Assembly: GCA_964542165.1 (NCBI GenBank)
Contig: CAZITQ010000008.1
Span: 18,445 to 82,444, forward strand
Direction of reading: 5' to 3'
Origin: CAYTBN01 sp964542165
GTDB lineage: Bacteria; Myxococcota_A; UBA796; UBA9615; CAYRNR01
DNA: 64,000 nt
Shown: positions 16,151 to 25,630 of the stretch, in pieces
How the letters are laid out: each line of letters opens with the position of its first letter
How positions within the stretch are numbered: position 1 is the first letter of the stretch
The notes under the pieces: model-generated
What the model was told of the DNA's origin: nothing
The model's input: only the letters and a program-made list of their open reading frames with translations
Database searches by the model: none
Made by a program: the position numbers and the translations under genes

Positions 16151-17569
16151 CTACGGGGTCGAGATCGTGCCCCCGCCGGGTACCGGGCCCTCCAGGCGGG
16201 CGGCGAAGACCATCGAGCGCTCCAGGCGCTCCCGGGCGTACACCAGGGCCAGGGCGGAGTCCCGTCCCACCCGTCCCTCGAACCAGACCTCGCCGTCGAC
16301 CACGACGGTGACCGGCCCGTCCAGATCCACCAGCTCGTCCGCCAGCAGCACGGACAGCCGCGCGACGTTGTCGGTGGTGATCTCCAGGGTGTCTCCGGCC
16401 ACGCTGCCCTCGACCCTCGCCGGCGCCCCGTCGTCGGACCGCTGGTCGACGCCGAGCCAGTACTGGCTCAGGGGGACCTGGGTATGGAAGTACAGGTCCG
16501 AGTAGTACGACGACAGGTGCTCGGGCACGTTGAAGACCACCCGATCGGGGTAGGGCTCCCGGGAGGTCTCGGCGAGCCAGGCCATGGCTCCGTACCAGGT
16601 GTCCATGTCCATGGCGTGGCCCACCCCCTCGAGGGCCTCGAACCGGAAGTCGTACCCCAGCTCGTCGAACGCCAGGGCGGCGCCCTCGTTCTGGGCGACC
16701 AGGTAGTTCAGGTCGTCCTGGCCCACCTGGAGGTGGATCCGCTGGTGCAGGCCGTTCTCGGCGTGGGGGTAGCAGTAGTCGTGGTGATGGTCCACGTCGG
16801 TGGTCGCGGTGATCGCGCCGATGGAGCCGGCCGCCGGCGCCAGCCCCGCGAATTCCTGGGGGTAGGTCAGGCCGAGGGTGAAGCTCCCACGGCCGCCCAT
16901 GGAGTGACCGGTGAGGTAGACCCGGTCGTGGTCCAGGGGCACGATTCGCTTGAGGTACCGCAGCGCCGAGAGCGCCTGCATCGCACAGCTCTCGCTCGCG
17001 GACCAGTCGCAGTGATCCAGGCACTGCGGGGCCGCGAGGATCGCGGAGTTCTCGTCCGCGACCCGCTGGTACATGGCCGAGGCCACGATCCCGCCCCCGG
17101 CCCCGCCTGCTCCGTGGAGCCACAGCGCCAGGGGGAAACGCTCGGACCCGGCGAGGTCCAGGCCCTCGGGTACGTAGAGGTGCAGGTTGGCGCCCACATC
17201 CTCCACATCGACCCAGTACCCGGTCATCGACACCCCCGGAGCGGCACCCGGTGGGCCGGGGGGCCAGTGCCGGATGGCGTCCGCGAAGTGTTCGAAGCAG
17301 ATGCCTGCGTAATCGTCGTCCAGCTCCTGGAGCAGGGGCGGGTCCTCCCCCGGATCCTCGCAGGTGAGGTAGGTGTGCACGTCCGCGTACAGGCGGGAGA
17401 GGGTCTCGGGATCCGGATCCTCGCAGCCGGTGTCGTCGTCCCCGGTGGCGTCGTCGTCATCCGGGGGCGGCCCTCCGCTGTCGTCGTCCGCGGCGACTCC
17501 TCCGGTGGGACAGGCTGGCGAGATCAGGGAGATGGCGAACAGAGCGAGCAGGATGCCTCGGGACTTCAC
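16151..17569 (-). CDS. Asp-linker lipoprotein, alpha/beta-hydrolase (esterase/depolymerase-like)
   Basis: The 472-residue lipoprotein has its lipobox at ISPAC and an Asp-rich spacer. The body is an alpha/beta-hydrolase like the LpqC/PHB-depolymerase or feruloyl-esterase group: FPLALWLHGAGGAGGG (oxyanion region), the nucleophile elbow LTGHSMGGRGS near residue 222, and a late His in LEGVGHAMDMDTW. The C-terminal 100 residues form a beta-domain. The start is GTG at 17569, preceded by GGGAGG. The substrate is unknown; secreted ester hydrolysis is likely. Confidence 0.85.
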   Translation of the reverse strand: MKSRGILLALFAISLISPACPTGGVAADDDSGGPPPDDDDATGDDDTGCEDPDPETLSRLYADVHTYLTCEDPGEDPPLLQELDDDYAGICFEHFADAIRHWPPGPPGAAPGVSMTGYWVDVEDVGANLHLYVPEGLDLAGSERFPLALWLHGAGGAGGGIVASAMYQRVADENSAILAAPQCLDHCDWSASESCAMQALSALRYLKRIVPLDHDRVYLTGHSMGGRGSFTLGLTYPQEFAGLAPAAGSIGAITATTDVDHHHDYCYPHAENGLHQRIHLQVGQDDLNYLVAQNEGAALAFDELGYDFRFEALEGVGHAMDMDTWYGAMAWLAETSREPYPDRVVFNVPEHLSSYYSDLYFHTQVPLSQYWLGVDQRSDDGAPARVEGSVAGDTLEITTDNVARLSVLLADELVDLDGPVTVVVDGEVWFEGRVGRDSALALVYARERLERSMVFAARLEGPVPGGGTISTP

Positions 17570-17671
17570 GTGCCCTCCCGGAAGTACGTGCTCGGGAGCC
17601 CAGGGAATGCGCTCTCGCCAGAGTACCTCAGCCGGTCGGTCCGGCTCGCGGAAACCCGGTCGTCCCGCGCG

Positions 17672-18616
17672 TCACTTCTTCTGGGCGTAGATGCCCGGGG
17701 CCAGGAAGCGGCCGGAGGGTGATGTTCCCGGTGAAGGGGGGCGGGGCGTGGGCGCGGGATCCACCTCGTCGAGCTGTAGCTCGACCTCCTCGGTGATGTC
17801 GTCCAGACGGGACTCGGTCAGGCCCAGGGCGCGCAGTCCGCGGTCCAGGATCCGGTCGGTGACGCTGTCCAGGGGGCGACCATCGGGCAGCCCGGGCTCG
17901 GCACAGGGGAAAGACCGCCCGAGCTGGCTGGCGATCCGCTCGGCGAGGCAGACGCAGGCGGCCTCGAGGATCGGGACCCCGTGCAGCTCCACCTCCTGGT
18001 GCCGCCAGACCACGGTCCGCAGGGCCGCAGGCAGGTCCCAGCTGGCGATCATCTCCATGCCCAGGGCGCCGTGGACGTCATCGATCGCGGTCAGGACCGA
18101 CGCGGCGTCGCACTCCTCGCCGTCGGGCGTCCCATCGGCGATGCACAGCAGGGCGCCGGCGGCGCCGATGTCGTGGAACAGGCCGGCCACGAAACCGTCG
18201 TCGAAGCGCACCCCCGCCGCCCGCATCACCGGGGGCATCGCGTAGGCCGTGGCCCGGCTGTGGCGCCCCAGCACCCTCAGGGCGTCGGCGAACACCGGGC
18301 GCTCGAAGATGGAGCTCTGCAGGGAGACCTCCATGGCGACGTCGCGGATGGTGCGGATGCCCAGCCGCATGACCGCCTGCCGCAGGTTCTTGGGCCGGGC
18401 GGTGCGCGAATAGTAGGGCGACCGGGCCACCGCGAACACCCGCCCCGCGAGCAGGGGATCCCCCGACACCACCGCCACGGCGTCGTCCACGCTCGGGGAA
18501 CCGCCTGCCGCCAGCTTCTGGATCTTGAGCGCGCTCTCGGGCAGCGGGGGTGGCCGGTACAGCGGCGAGCCGAAACGGTGCCGGATGTAGGCTCGAATCC
18601 GGGTCCGGGTCACCAT
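17672..18616 (-). CDS. HDOD-domain signalling protein
   Basis: The 314-residue protein has an HDOD domain over about residues 15-215: LPESALKIQKLAAGG, the conserved GDPLLAGRVFAVARSPYYS, RQAVMRLGIRTIRDVAME and DDGFVAGLFHDIGAAG. HDOD proteins are regulatory relatives of HD phosphohydrolases, often partners of chemotaxis or c-di-GMP pathways. The C-terminus is Pro-rich and probably disordered. The start is the ATG at 18616; an upstream ATG would add a low-complexity extension running into the regulatory repeats. It is divergent from the AraC regulator. Confidence 0.85.
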   Translation of the reverse strand: MVTRTRIRAYIRHRFGSPLYRPPPLPESALKIQKLAAGGSPSVDDAVAVVSGDPLLAGRVFAVARSPYYSRTARPKNLRQAVMRLGIRTIRDVAMEVSLQSSIFERPVFADALRVLGRHSRATAYAMPPVMRAAGVRFDDGFVAGLFHDIGAAGALLCIADGTPDGEECDAASVLTAIDDVHGALGMEMIASWDLPAALRTVVWRHQEVELHGVPILEAACVCLAERIASQLGRSFPCAEPGLPDGRPLDSVTDRILDRGLRALGLTESRLDDITEEVELQLDEVDPAPTPRPPSPGTSPSGRFLAPGIYAQKK

Positions 18617-18707
18617 AGGAAGTCTCCCATCCTCCCGCTCTGTCCCGCCCCCCACCGTGGGCGGCGCCTGCCCACCTTCGAGCGTACCGCCGGCGCGTGA
18701 CGATTTG

Positions 18708-18811
18708 GTGATCCGAGCGCCACGGAGTTGTGGGCGATTCGCCACGGCGGGGAGCGCGTGACCACCGACTTCTGTGGGCGATTCGCCTCAGATGTGATCC
18801 GAGCGCCACGG
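18708..18811. promoter_or_regulatory. Direct-repeat array, putative AraC operator
   Basis: Two exact repeats are interleaved in the 244-bp divergent intergenic region. Repeat A, GTGATCCGAGCGCCACGG, is at 18708-18725 and 18794-18811. Repeat B, TGTGGGCGATTCGCC, is at 18729-18743 and 18773-18787. The order is A-B-B-A, all in the same orientation, with copies 86 and 44 bp apart, about eight and four helical turns. Direct repeats on one face of the helix are typical of AraC-family operators, and the AraC gene starts 50 bp downstream. Confidence 0.6.
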
Positions 18812-18860
18812 CTGGGCGGTTTTCCTTCCCGGTTGGGCGCGGATCTCCTACCTTCGGATC

Positions 18861-19460
18861 ATGAGCCTGGCCCACCGGAGCGGAGATCTCGTCGAGCTCG
18901 TCAACGAGGTGCTCGACCTGCGCCGGAGGGTGATCCAGGAGCAGATCCCGTTTCCGACCCACACGGCGCTGGTGCAGATCCACACCCAGCTGGAGAGTTT
19001 CCAGGGCATCCGGGGTCTGTCCGAGCAGACCGGCTGCTCCGCCTCGCACCTGCGCGCGCACTTCAAGGGGCACGTGGGTGTCTCGGCGCGCACCTACCTG
19101 CAGGCGTTTCGCGTGTTCGTTGCGTTCGAGCAGCTGGTGCGGACGCCCCGCGCCTCCATGGAGCAGGTGGCGGCCGCGGCGGGCTACTCCTGCCGGTCGT
19201 CGTTTGGCCACGCCTTCCGCAAGCACACCGGTCTGACCCCCGCCTGGACCATGCGCGCCCTGCGCGGCCGGCGGTTCCCCTCCGACGTCCGGGGACTCGT
19301 GGAGGCCGCCGTCATCGTCCGGGAGGCAGCGGAGCGGGAGGGGCGGTTGCCTCCGCTGCCGCGGGCCCGCGTGCGCGAGATCCGCCAGCGCATCCTCAGC
19401 TCGGTGCGCGAGCTCCAGCGGCGGGCGCCGCCCCTGCACAGTCTGGGACGGCCCCCCTGA
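18861..19460 (+). CDS. AraC-family transcriptional regulator
   Basis: The 199-residue regulator has two helix-turn-helix units, GLSEQTGCSASHLRAHFKGH and MEQVAAAAGYSCRSSFGHAF followed by RKHTGLTP, the classical AraC signature (about residues 53-128). The short N-terminal part has no recognisable sugar-binding cupin, and the 70-residue C-terminal extension is basic. The likely targets are itself and the divergent HDOD gene, through the A-B-B-A repeats directly upstream. Confidence 0.88.
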   Translation: MSLAHRSGDLVELVNEVLDLRRRVIQEQIPFPTHTALVQIHTQLESFQGIRGLSEQTGCSASHLRAHFKGHVGVSARTYLQAFRVFVAFEQLVRTPRASMEQVAAAAGYSCRSSFGHAFRKHTGLTPAWTMRALRGRRFPSDVRGLVEAAVIVREAAEREGRLPPLPRARVREIRQRILSSVRELQRRAPPLHSLGRPP

Positions 19461-19463
19461 GAA

Positions 19464-21143
19464 TCAGCCGGGGTGCGGTGATCGATATTTCTGCAGCTCC
19501 GGGGGGACCCACCACCGGTGGAGGTCCTCGAACAGCGCCACGGGACTCACCGCGATATCCCGGAACCTGGGCGCGGCCACCACCACATCGTCGATCCAGT
19601 ACAGGAAGAGGTAGGGCTGGTCCCGGTACAGGGTGTGCTGCAGCTCGCGCCAGGCGGCGTCGGCGTCGTCCGCCGTCTTCGCCTCCAGCCCGCGCGCGAT
19701 CAACGCGTCCGCGGCGGGGCTGGAGTACCCCACGAAGTTGAACGGCCCCCCCGCGGTCCAAAACGGCGTCGGATCGGGATCCAGGCCGGCGCCCCAGCCG
19801 GTGAGGGCAGCCTCGAATTCCCCCCTCTGGAGCTTCTCGTACAGGGCGAAGCGCTCCACCGGCTGCAACGTGACCCGGACGCCGACCGACCGCAGCTGCT
19901 CCTGGAGGATCAGGCCGGCCCCTTTTCGCCGTTCGTTGCCCTCGGCGTACAGCAACTCGAAGGCCAGGGCGTCGCCCCCTCGCTCCAACCAACCGTCGCC
20001 GTCCGCGTCGCCGTACCCTGCCTCCGCGAGGAGGGCCCGCGCCCGCTGCGGATCATGGGTCAGGGGAGCCAGGCCTCCGTCCACGGCGTGGCACAGTTCG
20101 GGGCTGATGTCCCCCGTCGCTCGCGCGCCCAGGCGATGGTCGCCCGCGACCAGCAGCGCGTCGATCAGCACCTCCACGTCCACGGCGTGGGCCAGGGCCG
20201 TCCGGACGCCCGCGTCGGTGAACGGCGGGCGGCTGAGATTCCAGCCGACGAAGTCCAGGAATCGTTTCCCGCGTCTGAAGACCTGGAGGTCCGGGTTCCG
20301 CTCGAGCAGCTGGGCCAGCTCGTGGGCCTCGACCCCCACCAGCATGTCCACGTCTCCCCGCTCCAGCGCCAGCATCCGCGCCGAGGCGTCCGGTAGGATG
20401 CGAACCTCCACTGCGTCCAGGAGGGCGACCTCGGCGCCCCCGCCCCCCTCCCTGCGGGCGAGCCGTATCCGCTGGCCGGGCTCCCAGCGTTCCAGCACGA
20501 ACGGTCCGGCCCCGATCCCCTCGCCTTCCTGCGGTGCCCCCGCCCCGGTCATGCCAGCGTGGGCGTGTGCGGGCACGATCGGTGTACCGCCGATCCGGGC
20601 CAGCAACTCCGTCTCCGTTCCCGTCTCGGCGAAGTGGACGGTGAGGGTGTGATCGTCCACGCGGGTCCAGGGCTGTTCGGCGCGCAGCACCCGGAGATCG
20701 GGACCGCGTGGGCTCCCCGATCCCGGGTCGGCCACCCGCTCCAGGGTGGCCAGCACATCGTCGACGTTCACGGGTTCGCCGTCCCGCCAGGTCCAGTCAC
20801 GGGCCAGCTGGAGGGTCAGCGTCCGGCCGTCGTCGGACCACTCCCACGCCTCGGCGTACCCAGGGGTGAAGCCCAGACGGCAGTCCACCAGCGTGGCCCC
20901 GAACAGAGAGGGCTGCATCAGCTCGATGAGCTCCATGGCCGCGAGCGACCGGGCGGTCACCGGATCGAAACCCTCCACGTCGCCGCGGTAGGCCACGACC
21001 AGGGTGTCGCCGGGCGCGGGCTCCGCGGCCGCGGCGGGGGGACCGCCGCCCTCGCTGGCCGGGCCCGGCGGAGGATCGGTCTCCTGTCTGCAGCCGGGGA
21101 ACAGCAAGGCTGCGGCGAGGAGCACGGCGGACCACCGGACCAT
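19464..21143 (-). CDS. Oligopeptide ABC transporter substrate-binding lipoprotein
   Basis: This is a 559-residue family-5 extracellular solute-binding protein (DppA/OppA type) with lipobox LFPGC. The family core is visible: DTLVVAYRGDVEGFDPVTA, TLTLQLARDWTWRDGEPVNVDDVLATLERV, the domain-II entry IGAGPFVLERWEPGQRIRL, and VRTALAHAVDVEVLIDALL. No permease or ATPase genes are adjacent, so it is an orphan binding protein. The start at 21143 is supported by GGGAG 9 nt upstream. It is convergent with the AraC gene, 3 nt apart. Confidence 0.9.
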   Translation of the reverse strand: MVRWSAVLLAAALLFPGCRQETDPPPGPASEGGGPPAAAAEPAPGDTLVVAYRGDVEGFDPVTARSLAAMELIELMQPSLFGATLVDCRLGFTPGYAEAWEWSDDGRTLTLQLARDWTWRDGEPVNVDDVLATLERVADPGSGSPRGPDLRVLRAEQPWTRVDDHTLTVHFAETGTETELLARIGGTPIVPAHAHAGMTGAGAPQEGEGIGAGPFVLERWEPGQRIRLARREGGGGAEVALLDAVEVRILPDASARMLALERGDVDMLVGVEAHELAQLLERNPDLQVFRRGKRFLDFVGWNLSRPPFTDAGVRTALAHAVDVEVLIDALLVAGDHRLGARATGDISPELCHAVDGGLAPLTHDPQRARALLAEAGYGDADGDGWLERGGDALAFELLYAEGNERRKGAGLILQEQLRSVGVRVTLQPVERFALYEKLQRGEFEAALTGWGAGLDPDPTPFWTAGGPFNFVGYSSPAADALIARGLEAKTADDADAAWRELQHTLYRDQPYLFLYWIDDVVVAAPRFRDIAVSPVALFEDLHRWWVPPELQKYRSPHPG

Positions 21144-21312
21144 GGACGATCGCTCCCTTCCCACCCCGTGGGTCTGACCTGTCCAACCTATCAGGTCGAG
21201 GGGCGGTCCGGTGCCACCGGGGTGGACCCGGGACTCGGGCCGCCGCTTGCTTGGCCCGACCGGTCATGTAAAGGTCGGAGGTGCTCCATGAGCGGGTGGG
21301 GTTCGGAGCCCG

Positions 21313-23004
21313 ATGACCGACGACGATCCCGGTCGCGACACACTCGGTACGCTTTTCGAGCGACTCCGTCGGCGGATCCCCCAGTCCGATCTGGACCTCG
21401 TGGACCGGGTGGAGCGAGAGTTCGCCCGGCAGGGTTCGGCCGACGGCGATCGCATTCAGAGATACCGGCGCGCGGCCATCGACTACCGGGCGGAGCGGGA
21501 CGTGCTTCGCCTGGTGGCCGGGCTCGCCATCGACGGCTTCGAGGCCGCAGCGGGCTCCGACGGCCTGATCGCCGCCGCCCGTGGGGCCATCGAGCGGATG
21601 CCCCGGGTGGAGCACGGCTGTGTGTTCGTGTTCGACGAGCAGGGAACGCCCGAGGTGGTCTCCCCCATCCGCATCGGCGACGACGAGCTGCCCCTCCTGA
21701 TGGAACAGATCAGCCACGGGATCGTCGGCCAGGTGTGGCGGACCGGTCAGCTCGTGTACTGCGAGGAGGCCAGCACGGACCGCAGCTTCCGCGCGCTCGA
21801 GAGCGTGAGAAGCCTGGGCATGAAGACCGTGCTGTGCGTGCCGCTGCCCGGCGAGCCGGGGGAGGCCCCGCGGGGAGCCCTCTACGTGGAGAATCGTACC
21901 CGGGAAGATGCCTTCCCCCAGGCCTGGCGGGAGTCGGTGCAGCTACTGGCGAGCCAGCTCTCCCACGGTCTCGCGAACCTGGATCGTGCCCGCAGCGGCA
22001 GCACCGACCCCACCGAACCCCACCGCCGCGGCGGACGGTTCGCCGACATCGTCGGACGCAGCCCCGCGCTCGCGTCCGTCCTGGCCCGTCTGGCGCTTCT
22101 CGCCAACCAGCCCAAGCCCCGCACGGTGCTGATCGTCGGGGAGACCGGCGTGGGCAAGGAGCTGGTGGCGCGGGCCCTGCACCACCACGGTCCCCGCGCC
22201 TCGGGGGCCTTCATCCCGGTCAACACGGCCGCGCTGCAGCCGTCCCTGGCCGAGGCGGAGCTCTTCGGCGCGGAGAAGGGCGCCTACACCGGGGCGGCCG
22301 GTGCACGGCAAGGCCTCTTCCGGGCAGCGGAAGGCGGCGTGCTGTTCCTGGACGAGATCGGCGAGATCCCGCTGCAGGTGCAGGTCAAGCTCCTGCGCGC
22401 GCTGGACGAGCACCGGATCCGACCCGTGGGCGCGACCGCCGAGGTCGACGTGGACGTGTGGATCGTGGCGGCGACCAACCGCGATCTGGAGGGGGCGGTG
22501 GAGGCCGGCTCCTTCCGTCGTGACCTGTACTTCCGGCTCGCCGAGTCGGTGGTCCACGTGCCCCCCCTGCGCGACCGCCCCGAGGACGTGGAAGCGCTGG
22601 CCACCCACTTCGCCGCGCGGGCGGCTGACCGGCTGGGCCAGCCCGCTCCCTTCCTCGCGCCCGACCTCGTGGCGGCCTTGCAGGACATGCCCCTTCCGGG
22701 AAACGCCAGGGAGCTCCGGGCGATCATCGAGGGCACCCTCGAATCGGGGGAACGGCCGATCCTGACGGCGGCTGCGCTCCGGCGGCAGGAGGGTTCGGAA
22801 GGGTCCGGGGGCCGGGTCCAGATCCCCGAATGGAAGGAGGCGACCCACGCCTTCCAGGCCCGGTATCTGCGCTGGGCCCTGCGGCGCTGGCCGGTGCCCG
22901 CCGAGCTCGCCCGGCGGTTGGGGATCAACCGGACCTACCTGTACAAGCTCGCGGCCCGGCTCGGCGTCGAGCTCCCGAGCGGCGAACCCGGCGGGGGGGA
23001 CTGA
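21313..23004 (+). CDS. GAF-sigma54 activator (enhancer-binding protein)
   Basis: The 563-residue protein has an N-terminal GAF domain (about 60-225; VEHGCVFVFDEQGTPEVVSP and GMKTVLCVPLPG), a sigma54-interaction AAA+ domain and a C-terminal Fis-type HTH (LARRLGINRTYLYKLAARLG). Walker A is GETGVGKE (about 275), Walker B is LFLDEIGE (about 344), and the sigma54-contacting loop is GAYTGA (about 322), a Phe-to-Tyr form of GAFTGA. There is no receiver domain. The kinase gene follows 4 nt later, so control by Ser/Thr phosphorylation or a GAF ligand is inferred. Confidence 0.92.
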   Translation: MTDDDPGRDTLGTLFERLRRRIPQSDLDLVDRVEREFARQGSADGDRIQRYRRAAIDYRAERDVLRLVAGLAIDGFEAAAGSDGLIAAARGAIERMPRVEHGCVFVFDEQGTPEVVSPIRIGDDELPLLMEQISHGIVGQVWRTGQLVYCEEASTDRSFRALESVRSLGMKTVLCVPLPGEPGEAPRGALYVENRTREDAFPQAWRESVQLLASQLSHGLANLDRARSGSTDPTEPHRRGGRFADIVGRSPALASVLARLALLANQPKPRTVLIVGETGVGKELVARALHHHGPRASGAFIPVNTAALQPSLAEAELFGAEKGAYTGAAGARQGLFRAAEGGVLFLDEIGEIPLQVQVKLLRALDEHRIRPVGATAEVDVDVWIVAATNRDLEGAVEAGSFRRDLYFRLAESVVHVPPLRDRPEDVEALATHFAARAADRLGQPAPFLAPDLVAALQDMPLPGNARELRAIIEGTLESGERPILTAAALRRQEGSEGSGGRVQIPEWKEATHAFQARYLRWALRRWPVPAELARRLGINRTYLYKLAARLGVELPSGEPGGGD

Positions 23005-23008
23005 GGTC

Positions 23009-25498
23009 GTGGGAGACGATCCCTCGCGGTTGATTCCTTCGGATTTCTGGGCGGATCTGGAAGAGGAACGGGACCTGTCCAAGGTGGCAGAGGCCCCCCC
23101 GGAGGCCCCCGGAGCCGCCGATCCCAGCGACCTGGAGGCGGTCCAGGCGATGACCCGGCGGCTGACGGCGCGGTACGTGGAGGTCAGCTCGTTCCACAAG
23201 GGCGGGATGGGGGAGCTGGCCGAGGTCCAGGACCACCTCCTCGGTCGCATCGTGGTCCGCAAGCGCCCTCGGGAGGAAGGACGAACGGAGGCAGGCTTCC
23301 GGGCCTTCGTCCACGAGGCCCAGGTGACGGCCTCGCTCTCGCACCCCGCCATCGTCCCGCTCCACGATCTACAGTACGACGATCAGGGGTACAGCTACCT
23401 GATGCCGCGGATCGTCGGTGTGACCCTGGACGAGGTGCTGCGACGCATCGCAGCCCGGGACCGGGGAGCGCTGCAGCGGTTCGGCCTGCCGCGCTTGCTG
23501 GGCGTCTTCCGGACGGTCTGCGGAGCCATGGCCCATGCCCACGAACGGCGCGTGGCCCACCGGGACCTCAAGCCCGACCAGATCATGCTCGGCGAGCACG
23601 ACGAGGTGCTGGTGGTGGACTGGGGGCTGGCGGCGCGCTTCGGCGTACCCCTCGGGGAGCTGCGTGGCGGCGGGGGCTCCCTGGGAATGAGCTCGATCCG
23701 CAGCGGCCAGACCGTGCTGGAGGGGATCGCCGGGTCCCCCCGGTACCTGGCGCCCGAACGCCTGGGCCCGGGCCCCATTCCCGCCACCGCGGCCCAGGAC
23801 GTGTACGCCCTCGGCGCCATCCTGCACGCCATCCTGACCCTCGATCCCCCGGTGGGCGGAATGACCGACGGGGAGGCTGGTCCGGCGTACATCGAGAGGA
23901 TCCTCGGCGCGATCCGCTCGATCCGTCCTCCGTCCCTCAGGCGCTGGAGCGAGACCGTCGACGAGGAATGGGATCGGATCTGCCTGCGATGTCTGGCCTG
24001 GGAGCCCAAGGACCGCTTCGCCGACGCAGGCGAGCTGTACCGTTCCGTGCTGCGGGCCCTGTCGGACCTGGAGGAGCGGGAGAAGCGTCGGGCCCGCGCG
24101 GCGAGGTGTCTCGCGGACGCCGCGGCCTCCCTCGTCCGGCTGGACGCTTCGCGGCGGGAGCTGTTCGCCGCGCGGGAGTTGAGGCGCAAGCTCGCGGACG
24201 AGATCCCTCCCCAGGCGCCGGCGTCGGCCAAGCGGCCCCTCTGGGAAGCCGAGGCCGAGGAAGCGGCCCTCGAGCGGGGCGTCGAGGAGCACTTCGCAGG
24301 GGTCGAACGGGACTTCGAACGGGCCCTGGACCACGACCGGGACTGCGGGGAGGCTCGGGAGGCCCTGGCCGACCTGCACCGGGATCGGCTGGTCCAGGTC
24401 GAGGTCGAGGGGCGTCGGGCCGCCGTCGCCTACCACCGCGCCCGCCTCGAGCGCTTCGACGATGGGCGGCGGGTGCGCGATCTCGAGCGCGGCGGCACCC
24501 TGGTCGTCCGGCCCGTGCCCGAGTCCGCGGGTGCGCAGGTGGCCCCGCTACAGGAGCGGGATCGGCGCCTGGTGCCCGGTTCGTGGCGCGACCTGGACGC
24601 ACCCGGGGCGGAGGCCGATCTCCCGCCGGGCCGCTACCTGGTGGAGGTCAAGGCGGAGGGGTACGCGGCCGGCATCTACGCCCTGCGGGTGGAGCGAGGG
24701 TCCTACACCACCCTGTCCCCGCGACTGCCCAGCACCGAGGAGCTCCCGCCGGGGTTCGTGTACCTGCCGGCGGGCCCCTGCCTGGTCGGCGGCGATCCGT
24801 CGGTCCCCGACGCCGGGCCCGTGCAGCGGGTGGACATCCCCGACCTCGCCCTCGCGGCTCTTCCGGTGACCATGGCCGAATACCTGGAGTTCATCTCCAG
24901 CCTGGAGCCCCGCGAGGCCGAGACCCGGGTGCCGCGGGACGCGGTGGACGGGATCCCCCTGTGGACCCGCGTGGGAGACGCCTGGGAGATCCCGGACAGC
25001 GATCCCCAGGGGGATCCGCTGGGGCCGGACTACCCCGTGCTCGCGATCCTGGCCGAGGACGCCGAGGCCTACGCCCGCTGGCGGTCCGCCCGCGACGGGC
25101 GGAGTTACCGTCTGCCGACGCGGCTGGAGTGGGAGTATGGCGCTCGGAGCGGGGCCGGGCGTTTCTTTCCCTGGGGGGATCGATTCGAGGCTTCCTACTG
25201 CTGGACGGCGGCGCGCCAGCAGGGCAAGCCGCTCCCCGCCCCCGTGGGTCGTTGCCCAGAGGACCGATCACCCGCCGGCGTACGGGACCTCTCCGGCGGC
25301 GTCGGCGACTGGCTGGCGGATGGTCACTCGCCGGGCGGAGGACAGCGCGGGATCGGGGGAGGATCCTGGTTCGCCAACCAGCGCTACTGTCGACTGGCCC
25401 GGAGGTTCGGGCTCGACCCGGGATCGCGCAGCGACGGACTGGGTTTTCGGCTGGCGATGGATCTTGCGGATGGATCCGCTGACAAGCCGTCGAGCTAG
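23009..25498 (+). CDS. Ser/Thr protein kinase fused to FGE-sulfatase-like domain
   Basis: The 829-residue protein starts at GTG. A PknB-like kinase covers about 55-345: a glycine loop (FHKGGMGELAEV), the Lys in VVRKRP, the catalytic HRDLKPDQ (about 187), DWG in place of DFG (about 204; common in myxobacterial kinases) and GSPRYLAPERL. A helical, charged region and a PEGA-like segment (LPPGRYLVEVKAEGYAAGIY) lead to an FGE/SUMF1-type domain from about 579 (GFVYLPAGPCLVGGD, RLPTRLEWEYGARSGAGRFFPWGD, GLGFRLA). Only one Cys (YCRLARR) remains near the usual copper-Cys position, so catalysis is doubtful and ligand sensing more likely. It is coupled to the sigma54 activator. Confidence 0.9.
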   Translation: MGDDPSRLIPSDFWADLEEERDLSKVAEAPPEAPGAADPSDLEAVQAMTRRLTARYVEVSSFHKGGMGELAEVQDHLLGRIVVRKRPREEGRTEAGFRAFVHEAQVTASLSHPAIVPLHDLQYDDQGYSYLMPRIVGVTLDEVLRRIAARDRGALQRFGLPRLLGVFRTVCGAMAHAHERRVAHRDLKPDQIMLGEHDEVLVVDWGLAARFGVPLGELRGGGGSLGMSSIRSGQTVLEGIAGSPRYLAPERLGPGPIPATAAQDVYALGAILHAILTLDPPVGGMTDGEAGPAYIERILGAIRSIRPPSLRRWSETVDEEWDRICLRCLAWEPKDRFADAGELYRSVLRALSDLEEREKRRARAARCLADAAASLVRLDASRRELFAARELRRKLADEIPPQAPASAKRPLWEAEAEEAALERGVEEHFAGVERDFERALDHDRDCGEAREALADLHRDRLVQVEVEGRRAAVAYHRARLERFDDGRRVRDLERGGTLVVRPVPESAGAQVAPLQERDRRLVPGSWRDLDAPGAEADLPPGRYLVEVKAEGYAAGIYALRVERGSYTTLSPRLPSTEELPPGFVYLPAGPCLVGGDPSVPDAGPVQRVDIPDLALAALPVTMAEYLEFISSLEPREAETRVPRDAVDGIPLWTRVGDAWEIPDSDPQGDPLGPDYPVLAILAEDAEAYARWRSARDGRSYRLPTRLEWEYGARSGAGRFFPWGDRFEASYCWTAARQQGKPLPAPVGRCPEDRSPAGVRDLSGGVGDWLADGHSPGGGQRGIGGGSWFANQRYCRLARRFGLDPGSRSDGLGFRLAMDLADGSADKPSS

Positions 25499-25630
25499 TG
25501 TCCCGGTATTTCGGTTCCGGGGCACTTGGAGACGGCGGTGCCCCCCGTCGTAGGGGCGTGGGCCGTCCTGGCCACACCGGGGTCAGGCCCACTACCGTGG
25601 CTCATCCACAGGCAGCGCGCCGTCGGTACG

